Shown one piece after another: positions 44,621 to 52,918 of a stretch of DNA of 64,000 nt. This stretch comes from DATFCK01 sp963728975 (GTDB lineage: Bacteria > Verrucomicrobiota > Verrucomicrobiia > Chthoniobacterales > UBA10450): positions 1-64,000 of the forward strand of contig CAVSMF010000001.1 in assembly GCA_963728975.1 (NCBI GenBank), in the 5' to 3' direction. The notes below the pieces were generated by a model. It was not told the origin of the DNA and did no database searches. It worked only from the letters and a program-made list of their open reading frames with translations. Numbering within the stretch: position 1 is the stretch's first letter; each line of letters starts with the position of its first letter. The position numbers and the translations under genes were made by a program.

Positions 44621-45328
44621 TCATCCGGCGCTGCTGACGTAGGGAGCAGGATCAAGGCGTATTCCGGGCGACATTGTCGCACTTAACGTAATCGCTTCAA
44701 GATAGCGTCCTTTGGCAGTGGCTGGACGCGCCCGTACCACTGCTTCGATCACCGCCTGGCCATTCTCGACCAGGGCGCTTGGTTCAAACGAAAATTTCCC
44801 GACCGGAACCGCCACGTTGCCGTTCTTGTCCAACTTGAATTCCACCCGCCCGGCTTTCACCTCCGCCACGGCCTTGGCGGTGTCGTCGGTTACGGTGCCG
44901 GTTTTCGGATTGGGCATCAATCCCCGCGGCCCAAGCACCTTTCCAAGCTTGCGTACCTCCGCCATCGCCGCCGGGGTGGCAATCGCCACGTCGAAATCTT
45001 GAAACCCTTCCTGGCACTTCTGGATCATCTCCTTAAATCCAATGTATTCCGCGCCCGCATCCTTGGCCGCTTTAGCGGCGGCGCCTTCGGCAAATACCAG
45101 CACCCGCACTCGCTGACCGCTACCGTGCGGCAATGGGCAGGTTCCGCGAACCATTTGATCCGATTGCTTGGGATCGACCCCCAGACGAAATGAAACCGTC
45201 ACCGTCTGGTCGAATTTGGTAGGCGCAAACTTCTTCAAGGTGGCCACCGCGTCAGCCAGGCTGTAGTTTTTTCCCCGTTCGACCTGCTCGATGGCGGCGC
45301 GATATCTTTTAGACCGATTATGTTGCAT
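44621..45328 (-). CDS. rplA: 50S ribosomal protein L1
   Basis: A 235-residue L1 that binds 23S rRNA and, as in other bacteria, could repress its own mRNA. RSKRYRAAIEQVERGKNYSL, DQTVTVSFRLGVDPKQSDQM, GTCPLPHGSGQRVRVLVFA, and GKVLGPRGLMPNPKTGTVT are diagnostic. It is the first gene of this half of the ribosomal cluster; its usual partner rplK lies 10.2 kb away beyond the inserted block. Confidence 0.98.
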   Translation of the reverse strand: MQHNRSKRYRAAIEQVERGKNYSLADAVATLKKFAPTKFDQTVTVSFRLGVDPKQSDQMVRGTCPLPHGSGQRVRVLVFAEGAAAKAAKDAGAEYIGFKEMIQKCQEGFQDFDVAIATPAAMAEVRKLGKVLGPRGLMPNPKTGTVTDDTAKAVAEVKAGRVEFKLDKNGNVAVPVGKFSFEPSALVENGQAVIEAVVRARPATAKGRYLEAITLSATMSPGIRLDPAPYVSSAG

Positions 45329-45669
45329 AAGCGGTCACTCTCAGAGCCCACCCTGAGCGAAGTCGAATGGGTTTACTGCGATTATTTTTCATGGCGTGAT
45401 GCAGTTCAAACGCCCCTGTCACGGAGGCTCCTGCTTAACCCGCCTTTCGGCGAGGGACGCGCACACTACTTCCGGCCAAACGATTGTCAAAGCGCTATTT
45501 CTTCTTTTCCGGGCCTGCTGTTGGTCAGGTCCCCGTAAATCACTCCGGCAAAGCGGCTTTCCCTCCATGAAACGGAGGGCCGACCGGTGCCGCCTTTGGC
45601 CCAAAAAGGGCAAAAGTCACGCATTTTAGGGTTGTCAAAGCCAACGCTCCCCTGGTAAAACCAACCTTT
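45329..45669. other. Intergenic region at the rplA-side junction of the insertion
   Basis: This divergent 341-bp gap holds no gene. It contains CCCTGAGCGAAGTCGAATGG at 45351-45370, related to the GTCATTCTGAGCGAAG palindromes near nusG and tuf. It also has a small hairpin, CCCTCC-ATGAAAC-GGAGGG, near 45570. A promoter for rplA should lie here because the gene has lost its normal upstream partner. Confidence 0.5.
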
Positions 45670-46500
45670 ATGAAACACCCCATTATTTATAGTCTCTTGG
45701 CGACCGCCCTGGTCTTGGTCGCCGGTGCACTAACAAGCTTTGCTCGCCCAATCGATTTTAGCGAAATCTCTCTCCTCGTCCGCTCCCATGAAAGCGAAAG
45801 TTCGATCAAGGATGAAGTCGGCCGGCGCAAGTTGCTGCATCCTCTGACTCCGCAGCAGGAAAATGTTCTGAGGGCGCAAGGAGCAACCGATTCGCTGATT
45901 CAGGCATTGCGGAACGCACACCTGGTCGCCTCCAAGGAAGAAGCGAGCGCAGCCGAACGCGCGCGCGTTCCAGCACCTGCCGGCAAAGTTCCCGAAGCCA
46001 CGGCGGCGCGCACCCCACACGTCGTTATCCTCAATGTCGCTTTCGGCCATTCCATAAACCTAAGCCAATGGGGCGGGCCCGATTATGAAATCGCCTTTTA
46101 TTCCTTTCGCCTGGCCGGGGAAGACTACATTCAGCCCGCCATTATCGATAATGTCCGCACCGGCACCGAAGTTTCGCGAACGATTCCTCTGATCAGCGAA
46201 GGCGAAGCATTCACCCGGGACCGCTTCCCGATTAATGAAACGCGGAACTGGCGATTTACGCCTTACGATGCCCGGGGCGATCTGACTGACAATCGTTTCA
46301 ATTTCAGCGACTCGGTAGCGATCAGCTCGCGGTCCTTCTCCCGTCCTCTTCAGATCGACTGGGAGGATCCGGTCAGAATTGAAGGCCAGCCCTACAATTT
46401 CTTTCCCGTCTACGGCGCCGGCGGGGTGTCACTTTATTACATCGGCAGGGCCAGCGATTCCAGCGCCAGAGTTGCGGTTGTCTCGCATCGTTTTCTGTGA
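45670..46500 (+). CDS. Exported protein of unknown function
   Basis: A 276-residue protein with a signal peptide (IIYSLLATALVLVAGALTSF, cut near ARP). Residues 30-85 are helical and include LLHPLTPQQENVLRAQGATD then SLIQALRNA, resembling short helical modules found in Verrucomicrobia secreted proteins. The C-terminal domain has VVILNVAFGHSINLSQWGGP then DYEIAFYSF and ends ARVAVVSHRFL. No known family is recognised. A strong palindrome follows the stop. Confidence 0.7.
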   Translation: MKHPIIYSLLATALVLVAGALTSFARPIDFSEISLLVRSHESESSIKDEVGRRKLLHPLTPQQENVLRAQGATDSLIQALRNAHLVASKEEASAAERARVPAPAGKVPEATAARTPHVVILNVAFGHSINLSQWGGPDYEIAFYSFRLAGEDYIQPAIIDNVRTGTEVSRTIPLISEGEAFTRDRFPINETRNWRFTPYDARGDLTDNRFNFSDSVAISSRSFSRPLQIDWEDPVRIEGQPYNFFPVYGAGGVSLYYIGRASDSSARVAVVSHRFL

Positions 46501-46527
46501 CGGTTCGGTTTTGGTTGGGGATGGAAT

Positions 46528-46558
46528 GGTAGCCGCGGTCTCTTTGGCCGCGGCTACC
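46528..46558 (+). repeat. Perfect 11-bp stem palindrome
   Basis: GGTAGCCGCGG and CCGCGGCTACC are separated by a 9-nt loop, 28 bp after the preceding plus-strand stop. It lacks a T-run, so a REP-like element is likelier than a terminator. The GTAGC ends echo the REP family at 60.7-63.2 kb. The rest of 46501-46812 holds no clear gene. Confidence 0.6.
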
Positions 46559-46812
46559 GAGGGGTTCCGAAAACAAAGCCATCCGCTAAATGCGCCAAAT
46601 CGCGCTAAGAACGGATCGATCGAGGTAGTGGCGCATCACTGAAACCCCCGGGGGTGGATGAACGGCTCCGAACAGGCATCCGTGAATCTTTGGTTTTTAG
46701 CGCTTTTGACGGTTTCTGTCTGACTATTGAAGTAATCCATGCGAGTAGGCCGATCTCGCTCCGTTAGGCCGCCGCAACCAGTCTGGCATGGCGCAGGCTT
46801 CCTGTTTTGCCA

Positions 46813-47595
46813 ATGGCGCGCAAAGTTGCCCGATTAGGCTGGATTCCCGATCTCCCGGATCATCGGGACCATCTCTTCGCCGCGCCTCCCTCCGTTCTCA
46901 GCCGACTTCCGAGCCGGGTAAATTTGACCTCAAAATGTCCGCCGGTATTCGACCAGGGAGAAATCGGCAGTTGCACTGCTAACGCGATCGGGGCGGCAAT
47001 TGAGTTCGACCTGCTGAAACAACGCCTTGCTGCGTTTCTGCCCTCGCGCCTTTTCATTTACTACAACGAACGAGTGGTCGAGAACACGGTAAACGAAGAT
47101 TCCGGCGCCATGATTCGTGACGGCATCAAAGGCGTGTCTCACCAGGGGGTTTGCCCGGAAACGATGTGGCCATACGACCCCGACCCTTTCCCGCCCAACC
47201 CCCATCTCACCAAGAAACCGACCAGTTTGTGCTACCGGGAAGCTCTCAAGCATACCGCGGTGCGATACCAGCGTATCGCGCGAAACCTCTCCCAGATGAA
47301 GGGCTGTCTCGCCTCAGGTTATCCTTTTGTTTTCGGCTTTACGGTTTACGACAGTTTCGAAACCGACCAGGTCGCGCGCACAGGCACGGTGCCGATGCCC
47401 CGGTTAGGCGAGCATGTGCTGGGCGGACACGCCGTCCTGGCCGTGGGCTACGACGATGGCGGGGATTTTTTTCGAATGCGTAATTCCTGGGGCACCAAAT
47501 GGGGCAGGAACGGGTATTTCACGATGCCCTATGCCTATTTGCTCGACGAAAATCTGTCCGATGATTTCTGGCAAATCACCCTGATAAAGGGATAG
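46813..47595 (+). CDS. Papain-like cysteine peptidase (C1 family)
   Basis: A 260-residue C1-fold peptidase. The catalytic Cys is in FDQGEIGSCTANAIGAAIEF, the His in GGHAVLAVGYDDG, and the Asn in NSWGTKWGRNGYF. It starts at MARKVARLGWIPDLPDHRD, a short leader common to bacterial members; there is no classical signal peptide and no long propeptide, so it may be cytoplasmic or exported by another route. An earlier TTG two codons upstream is possible. Confidence 0.9.
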   Translation: MARKVARLGWIPDLPDHRDHLFAAPPSVLSRLPSRVNLTSKCPPVFDQGEIGSCTANAIGAAIEFDLLKQRLAAFLPSRLFIYYNERVVENTVNEDSGAMIRDGIKGVSHQGVCPETMWPYDPDPFPPNPHLTKKPTSLCYREALKHTAVRYQRIARNLSQMKGCLASGYPFVFGFTVYDSFETDQVARTGTVPMPRLGEHVLGGHAVLAVGYDDGGDFFRMRNSWGTKWGRNGYFTMPYAYLLDENLSDDFWQITLIKG

Positions 47596-47637
47596 GGTGC
47601 CGCCCCGCGAATGGACGGAATAAAAGATTCTTAATCT

Positions 47638-47707
47638 GAAACCAGGAAACCAGGAATTTTTTGCGACCGCGCTTATCTGGACTTTCCTTCCTGGTTTCCT
47701 GGCTTCC
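47638..47707. repeat. Inverted CCAGGAAACCAGGAA repeat
   Basis: GAAACCAGGAAACCAGGAA (47638-47656) is mirrored by TTCCTGGTTTCCTGGCTTCC (47688-47707). Fragments of the same family recur at 54654-54670, 55307-55325 and 55415-55430, all within the block that separates rplA from rplK. Confidence 0.65.
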
Positions 47708-47769
47708 AGATTCTTCTTCCTTTCGCGTTCATTCGCGTGATTCGCGGGCAAGTGTCTGACCGAATGAGT

Positions 47770-47790
47770 GGGACGAGACGAGCTCGTCCC
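47770..47790. repeat. REP-like hairpin GGGACGAG/CTCGTCCC
   Basis: An exact 8-bp stem with loop ACGAG is followed by TCCC. It is just past the 3' end of the amidohydrolase gene on the minus strand, and matches 22568-22592 and 54773-54793. Confidence 0.7.
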
Positions 47791-47801
47791 TCCCGGTCAG
47801 G

Positions 47802-49226
47802 TCAGTCTGCCGGAAGCTCCAAGCTAACCGGTTCTGTAGTTGCTGCGGCGGCTTTCGGGCTTTCCGGACCGTTCCGGATAATTTTCCCTTCTTTCATCAC
47901 GAAGAAAACGCGCTCCGTCGCGGTGATGTCGGATGTTGGGTCGCCCGGCATGGCGATAATATCAGCCCATTTTCCCTTCTCCAAGGTTCCGATTTTGGCG
48001 GCCAGGCCTAACAACTCCGCGTCGCTTGAGGTGGCGGAAATCAAGGCGTCGATCGGCGCCATCCCCAGGCCCGCCATCAAGGCGAACTCCTTGGCGTTTT
48101 GGCCGTGGGGAAAGACGGCCGCATCGGTCCCGAAAGAAATTTTTACTCCTATCTTCAAGGCGTTGCGAAACATTTCCGAACGCGCCTCGGTTGCCGCCCT
48201 CGCTTTGGCCTGAAGCACCGGAGGATAGTTATTGATTTTGCTCATGATCCATTCCGACGCCATCAAGGTGGGGGTGAGAAACGTCCCTTTGCTTTTCATC
48301 ATCCTGAGGGTTTCCGGTTTCATGAAAGAACCGTGCTCGATCGAGTCCACCCCGGCCGTGATCGCTTCCCGAGCGGCCTCGTCTCCATGACAATGAACGG
48401 CGACTTTCTTGCGGAGACGGTGCGACTCGTCCACCAACGCCTTCATTTCATCCAAGGTGAATTGGGGGGTGTCCACTTCATCCGCCAGTGACAACACCCC
48501 GCCGGAAACCGCCGCCTTGATCACATCCGCGCCGTTTTTGACTTCAAAACGGACAGCTTTGCGGATCGCATCCGGACCGTCGGCAATACCGTCATGGAAA
48601 TCCGGCTCGTAACCGAAGAGCATGTCCCGGAACCCGCCGGTATTATCAAAGTGCCCGCCGGTTGCTCCAATCCCGAAAGTGGCGACGAGCATGCGCGGTC
48701 CGACAACGAATCCTTTGTTGATTGCATTGCGCAATGCGACGTCCACAAACTCGCGGCTCCCCGCGAATCGGCTGCCCACATCCCGGACGGTGGTAAAGCC
48801 GCTGTCAATCGTCTTGCGGGCATAGGAAGCCGCCCGCAACGCCTGCTCCGATACATTGAGGGTGAGCTCGCTCCATCGGTTCCGGAGGTAGTCGCCCGAA
48901 AAATCGAGGGTCAAATGGGTGTGGGCGTCGATGAATCCGGGGGAAAGGGTTGCATCACCCAGATCGATCACCTGGGCATCGGCCGGCACGGCCACATTGC
49001 TGCCGACGTTGACGATCTTTTCGCCTTGAATCACAACGACGCCGTTAGGCATGAGCGTTTTGGATTTGCCATCAAATAATCGGGCCGCTTTCAGAACAAT
49101 CGGGCGATCGGCGGCGCCGGCCGGATCGACCGAAGAAAGCAAGAGAGCAAGAACCGCAAGCGACAGGCCCGCAAAGATGCCGGGATTTAAGAAACGGCCA
49201 CGACGACGGCCAAAGAAGATTTTCAT
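47802..49226 (-). CDS. Exported amidohydrolase (imidazolonepropionase/prolidase-like)
   Basis: A 474-residue metal-dependent hydrolase with a signal peptide (IFAGLSLAVLALLLSSVDPA, cut after GAA). Metal and catalytic motifs are GFIDAHTHLTLD, a likely carboxylated or metal-contacting Lys in ADVIKAAVSGG, VAVHCHGDEAA, SIEHGS and FGTDAAVFPHG. The closest groups hydrolyse Xaa-Pro dipeptides or cyclic amides, but the substrate cannot be fixed from sequence. It is opposed to the neighbouring papain-like gene. Confidence 0.92.
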   Translation of the reverse strand: MKIFFGRRRGRFLNPGIFAGLSLAVLALLLSSVDPAGAADRPIVLKAARLFDGKSKTLMPNGVVVIQGEKIVNVGSNVAVPADAQVIDLGDATLSPGFIDAHTHLTLDFSGDYLRNRWSELTLNVSEQALRAASYARKTIDSGFTTVRDVGSRFAGSREFVDVALRNAINKGFVVGPRMLVATFGIGATGGHFDNTGGFRDMLFGYEPDFHDGIADGPDAIRKAVRFEVKNGADVIKAAVSGGVLSLADEVDTPQFTLDEMKALVDESHRLRKKVAVHCHGDEAAREAITAGVDSIEHGSFMKPETLRMMKSKGTFLTPTLMASEWIMSKINNYPPVLQAKARAATEARSEMFRNALKIGVKISFGTDAAVFPHGQNAKEFALMAGLGMAPIDALISATSSDAELLGLAAKIGTLEKGKWADIIAMPGDPTSDITATERVFFVMKEGKIIRNGPESPKAAAATTEPVSLELPAD

Positions 49227-49948
49227 GTCTGCGTGTAAGGAATTCTGCGGCTGGCTGGCAAGAAAGAACTATCGCCGCCTAACCTTGTTACGCCTGTGGG
49301 CATGCTCCCACGGAAACAGAGAACGGTCACGGCCCAGCCGCCGAAAAAGTAGAAGCGGCGTCCCGCCGGTTTCGGGTTCAACCAAAGTGGGTCTACTTTC
49401 CCAACCGATGGCAAGCCACCTCTCCTTTGGCTAATAGATGGCCCCAAAGCATCTCATATTTAGACCATAGTAGCTCCATAATTGAGCCAATCGCCTGGAA
49501 TCACGAGGGACAAATATTTTCTATGCCGGATAAATTTTGATGCCTAAGTAGTTGGTTGAAAACAGGGTGCGAAAAAAGCGATCACAGGCCCGCCGCTTTA
49601 AGACAACAATGGTCCGGGTCCTGTTAATAGAGCTGAAAAATCCCCGGCTTATGTTCCTCATATTATTCTGGATCTATCTTCAGCTGCTCTCGTTCGATTC
49701 CGCTGCCGCCTAACCCATGCAGCCCGGGCGGCCACGGACCACAAAACGAAAGACGGCGGCTTGTCAGCCGCCGGGAAAGTAGAAGCGGCGTCCCGGCCCC
49801 TTTTTGGGTCGAGCCAACGCAACCTGACGCGCCAGCCCGTAAGAGGCTGCGGCTGGGAGAGGAGATCGTGTCTACTCGCCCTCGGCGGGCTGAGAAACCC
49901 CTTCTCCTTGCTTGTCTCGATCCCCTTCTCTCGTTTGAATGAGCAGAA
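49227..49948. other. Long intergenic region with a repeated 33-bp element
   Basis: No credible gene lies in these 722 bp. CAGCCGCCG, AAAGTAGAAGCGGCGTCCCG and flanks occur at 49335-49367 and again at 49765-49797, 430 bp apart, differing at three or four bases. The second copy overlaps a hairpin, GGCGGCT-TGTC-AGCCGCC (49755-49772). The middle part (49430-49640) is AT-richer and featureless; divergent promoters of the flanking genes should lie in this region. Confidence 0.55.
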
Positions 49949-51790
49949 ATGTGCTTCAAGTCATTGCTTTACCTGAGTTTGATCGGGCTGCTCGCTCAAG
50001 CCGCTTCGCTTCTGGCAGAGCCAACGGCCCCGATCAATTCACCTCCGCCTTCGGCAAAACCATCGCCACCGGCCGCCACAGATTACGATTTGCGCTGGGG
50101 CGTGAAAATTCCGCTCCGCGATAAAGTGGAACTGAACGCCACCCTCTATCTTCCGAAAACGAAAAAGGGCTCGCAGCGAACGCCGGTGGTCTTCACCCTG
50201 ACCCCGTACATCTCCGATTCCTATCACGATCGCGCCGCCTACTTCGCTTCTCACGGCTACGGCTTTGCCCTGGTTGATGTTCGGGGCCGGGGCAATTCCG
50301 GGGGGAACTTCGAACCGTTTGCCCAGGAACCGCGCGACGGACACGATGTGGTGGAATGGCTGGCCCAACAGCCGTTTTGCGATGGCAAGGTAGCGATGTG
50401 GGGCGGTTCCTATGCCGGTTTCGATCAATGGGCCACGGCCAAGGAACTCCCGCCCCATCTGGCCACGATCGTGCCCGCCGCCGCGGCTCACCCGGGTTTG
50501 GATTATCCTTCCCTTAACAACGTCGGAATGACCTACGACGTGCGATGGTTCACCTTTACCAGCGGTCACACCGGGCAGTCCCATCTCTTTGGCGACGAAA
50601 AATTCTGGCGCACCAAATTTCTCGATGCCTACAAAAAGCATATTCCGTTTCGGTCGCTCGATTCGTTCGTCGGAAATCCTTGCCTCAGTTTTCAGCGGAT
50701 CGTGAAGCATCCAATGGTGGACGCCTACTACGACGCCATGGTGCCGACCCGCGAGCAGTTTCAAAAAATCGCGCTGCCGATTTTGACGATTACCGGCCAA
50801 TACGACGGTGATGAAATCGGGGCGCTAACATATTACCGCGATCACTTGGCAAGCGCATCCCCACAGGAACGGGCCCGACATTTTCTCATCATCGGGCCGT
50901 GGGACCATGCCGGCACCCGAACGCCCACGGATGAAGTCGGCGGCGTGAAATTCGGCCCGGCAGCGGTCCTCGATCTGAACGATCTCCATCGGCAATGGTA
51001 TGACTGGACGATGAAGAACGGGCCCAAACCGGATTTCCTGAAGGATCAGGTTGCCTATTATCTCCTTGCTCCGGGAAACAGCGGAGCAAACGGCGAATGG
51101 AAGTATGCCGATAATTTTGAAACCCTCACGGCCCATTCGAAAGATTTCTATCTCAGCTCGAGTAACGGGGATGCGAATGGCGTTTTCGGTTCCGGCAAAT
51201 TGATGGAAAAGCAACCCGCGCAGGGCGCCGACCAGTACGTCTACGATCCGCTCGATACCAGCCGGGGCGAGAACGTGGAGGGAATTGAATCAAATGAAAA
51301 AACGGCGGGCCTCGACCAACGTTATCCGCTCAGCATCGGGAAGGATGGGCTTGTCTATCACACCGATCCGTTGCCCGATGAAACGCCGTTGATCGGCTGC
51401 CCGAAATTGTCCCTTTGGCTTTCCATCGACGCGCCGGACACCGATTTGCAGGCCGATCTTTACGAGATCCAACCCGATGGCACCAGCATCGCGCTCTGGA
51501 GCGACCTGCGCCGTTTGCGCTACCGGGACTCGCTCCGCGAACCCAAGCTGGCGAAACCCGGGGAAATCGTCCGGTGCGATTTCAATCCCGGATTGTTTGT
51601 TGCGCGCCGTTTAATGAAAGGGAGCCGTCTGCGCCTGGTCGTTTCGTGTGTGAATTCGATTTTCTGGCAAAAGAATTATAATTCCGGCGGAGTGGTGGCG
51701 GATGAGACGGTGAAAGACGCCCGAATGGCGCAGGTGAAGTTGTACCACGATGCGACGCATGCCAGCGCGCTCGGGCTGCCGCTGCGCTGA
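49949..51790 (+). CDS. CocE/NonD-family X-Pro-type acyl hydrolase
   Basis: A 613-residue exported serine hydrolase (signal peptide LLYLSLIGLLAQAASLLAEP). The alpha/beta-hydrolase domain (~45-360) has VFTLTPYISDSYHDRAAYFA, VDVRGRGNSGG, nucleophile elbow WGGSYAG, an acid in ITGQYDGDEIG and His in IIGPWDHAGTR. The C-terminal jelly-roll (PepX-C, ~400-600) includes GCPKLSLWLSIDAPDTDLQA. This layout is that of cocaine esterase and alpha-amino-acid ester hydrolases. The true substrate is unknown. Confidence 0.94.
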   Translation: MCFKSLLYLSLIGLLAQAASLLAEPTAPINSPPPSAKPSPPAATDYDLRWGVKIPLRDKVELNATLYLPKTKKGSQRTPVVFTLTPYISDSYHDRAAYFASHGYGFALVDVRGRGNSGGNFEPFAQEPRDGHDVVEWLAQQPFCDGKVAMWGGSYAGFDQWATAKELPPHLATIVPAAAAHPGLDYPSLNNVGMTYDVRWFTFTSGHTGQSHLFGDEKFWRTKFLDAYKKHIPFRSLDSFVGNPCLSFQRIVKHPMVDAYYDAMVPTREQFQKIALPILTITGQYDGDEIGALTYYRDHLASASPQERARHFLIIGPWDHAGTRTPTDEVGGVKFGPAAVLDLNDLHRQWYDWTMKNGPKPDFLKDQVAYYLLAPGNSGANGEWKYADNFETLTAHSKDFYLSSSNGDANGVFGSGKLMEKQPAQGADQYVYDPLDTSRGENVEGIESNEKTAGLDQRYPLSIGKDGLVYHTDPLPDETPLIGCPKLSLWLSIDAPDTDLQADLYEIQPDGTSIALWSDLRRLRYRDSLREPKLAKPGEIVRCDFNPGLFVARRLMKGSRLRLVVSCVNSIFWQKNYNSGGVVADETVKDARMAQVKLYHDATHASALGLPLR

Positions 51791-51886
51791 TGCCAGGCCA
51801 AGCCGAATCGGGCGCCGACGGCGCGGATGCCCTCCAGTTTTCGCTTCCCGGGCGGCCCGGTCTGGCAAACAATCGGCGCCCAAAGC

Positions 51887-52916
51887 GTGAAGATCCCGTC
51901 CATCACCTTGTGCTTGATCGTGACTGCCTTGCTCGTCCGAGGAGCCTTGGCCAATCAAGAGATCGTCGTCGCCATTCGCTATTTGCAGGCCACGGGAACC
52001 AGTCATTCCCATCTTTATTTGTACCGGGAGGATGGGAAATTTTTGCGGCAACTGACCCGGGACAATTCGGGGCAGGACATCGACCCGATCTTCGCGCCGG
52101 ACGGCGAAACCATCGTCTTCACCCGCGAAAACGATGGGAAACCTATCGAATTCTGGAGTATCGCGCCGCTTGGCAACAATTTGAAAAAACTGGAGGCTGC
52201 ACCGGAGTGGTACACGAAAACGCGAACTTCCCTGTTTTTCACAAACCGCGAACCGGAGAGCGCGGCGGAATCATCGCCCTCGCCGAGTCCAGCCGCTTCG
52301 GGCGAAGGATCCCCGACCCCGGGTCAATCCCCGCCGGCGACAGAACCAAAAAAATACACGGCCCCCGATGGATCCGTGGAACTCGTTTTACGGGAAGATC
52401 CATCCGATCCGGATGACGAGTACCGATGGAGAAGGGCACGGGAAACACTATGTTTTGCGCGACCTCAAATCGGGAACGGAAACCGACTTCGGCAAACTGC
52501 CTGGGTTTTTCGGCGTATTCGAAATCCTCCACGAGAACGGCAACCCCGACCGGCATTTTCTGTTCGACGGCTCGCTTCGGATTGCCTTTTTCGGTTTGCA
52601 TTTGAACAGCACCGACGGCGACACCTGCTCAGCGCTCGACCTCAGCGGACCGCGCCTGGTCCGGCTTTCGCCCAACTGGGCCGCGCCGATTCCCCTGCCG
52701 GGCGACTCCGCGTTTCTGTCTCTTACCGAAAACCGTTACGTCCCGATTCCCGACACCAAAAAAACCGCGAACTGTTCTTACATGGAACGCTGGGACGTCC
52801 AGCTCAACAAGGTCCGTTACGCCCGGCCGAACACGGCCGCGCTTTGCTACGGCGCCTGCCTTTTTCGCCCCGACCGGACCCCGACCAGAATCACCTTCCG
52901 CCGGAGCGCCGATTGA
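51887..52916 (+). pseudogene. TolB/WD40-like exported protein, interrupted by a frameshift
   Basis: The N-terminal half starts at a likely GTG (VKIPSITLCLIVTALLVRGA, signal peptide) and shows propeller-type strands: LYLYREDGKFLRQLTRDNSG, DPIFAPDGETIVFTREN and SPSPAASGEGSPTPG linker. Near 52424 the frame shifts by one extra base; the coding sense resumes in another frame as DGEGHGKHYVLRDLKSGTET, FFGVFEILHENGNPDRHFLF, and CSALDLSGPRLVRLSPNW to the stop at 52916. The repaired product would be ~342 residues. By chance the first frame stays open into the next gene, so an automatic call could make a false fusion. Confidence 0.8.
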
Positions 52917-52918
52917 TT

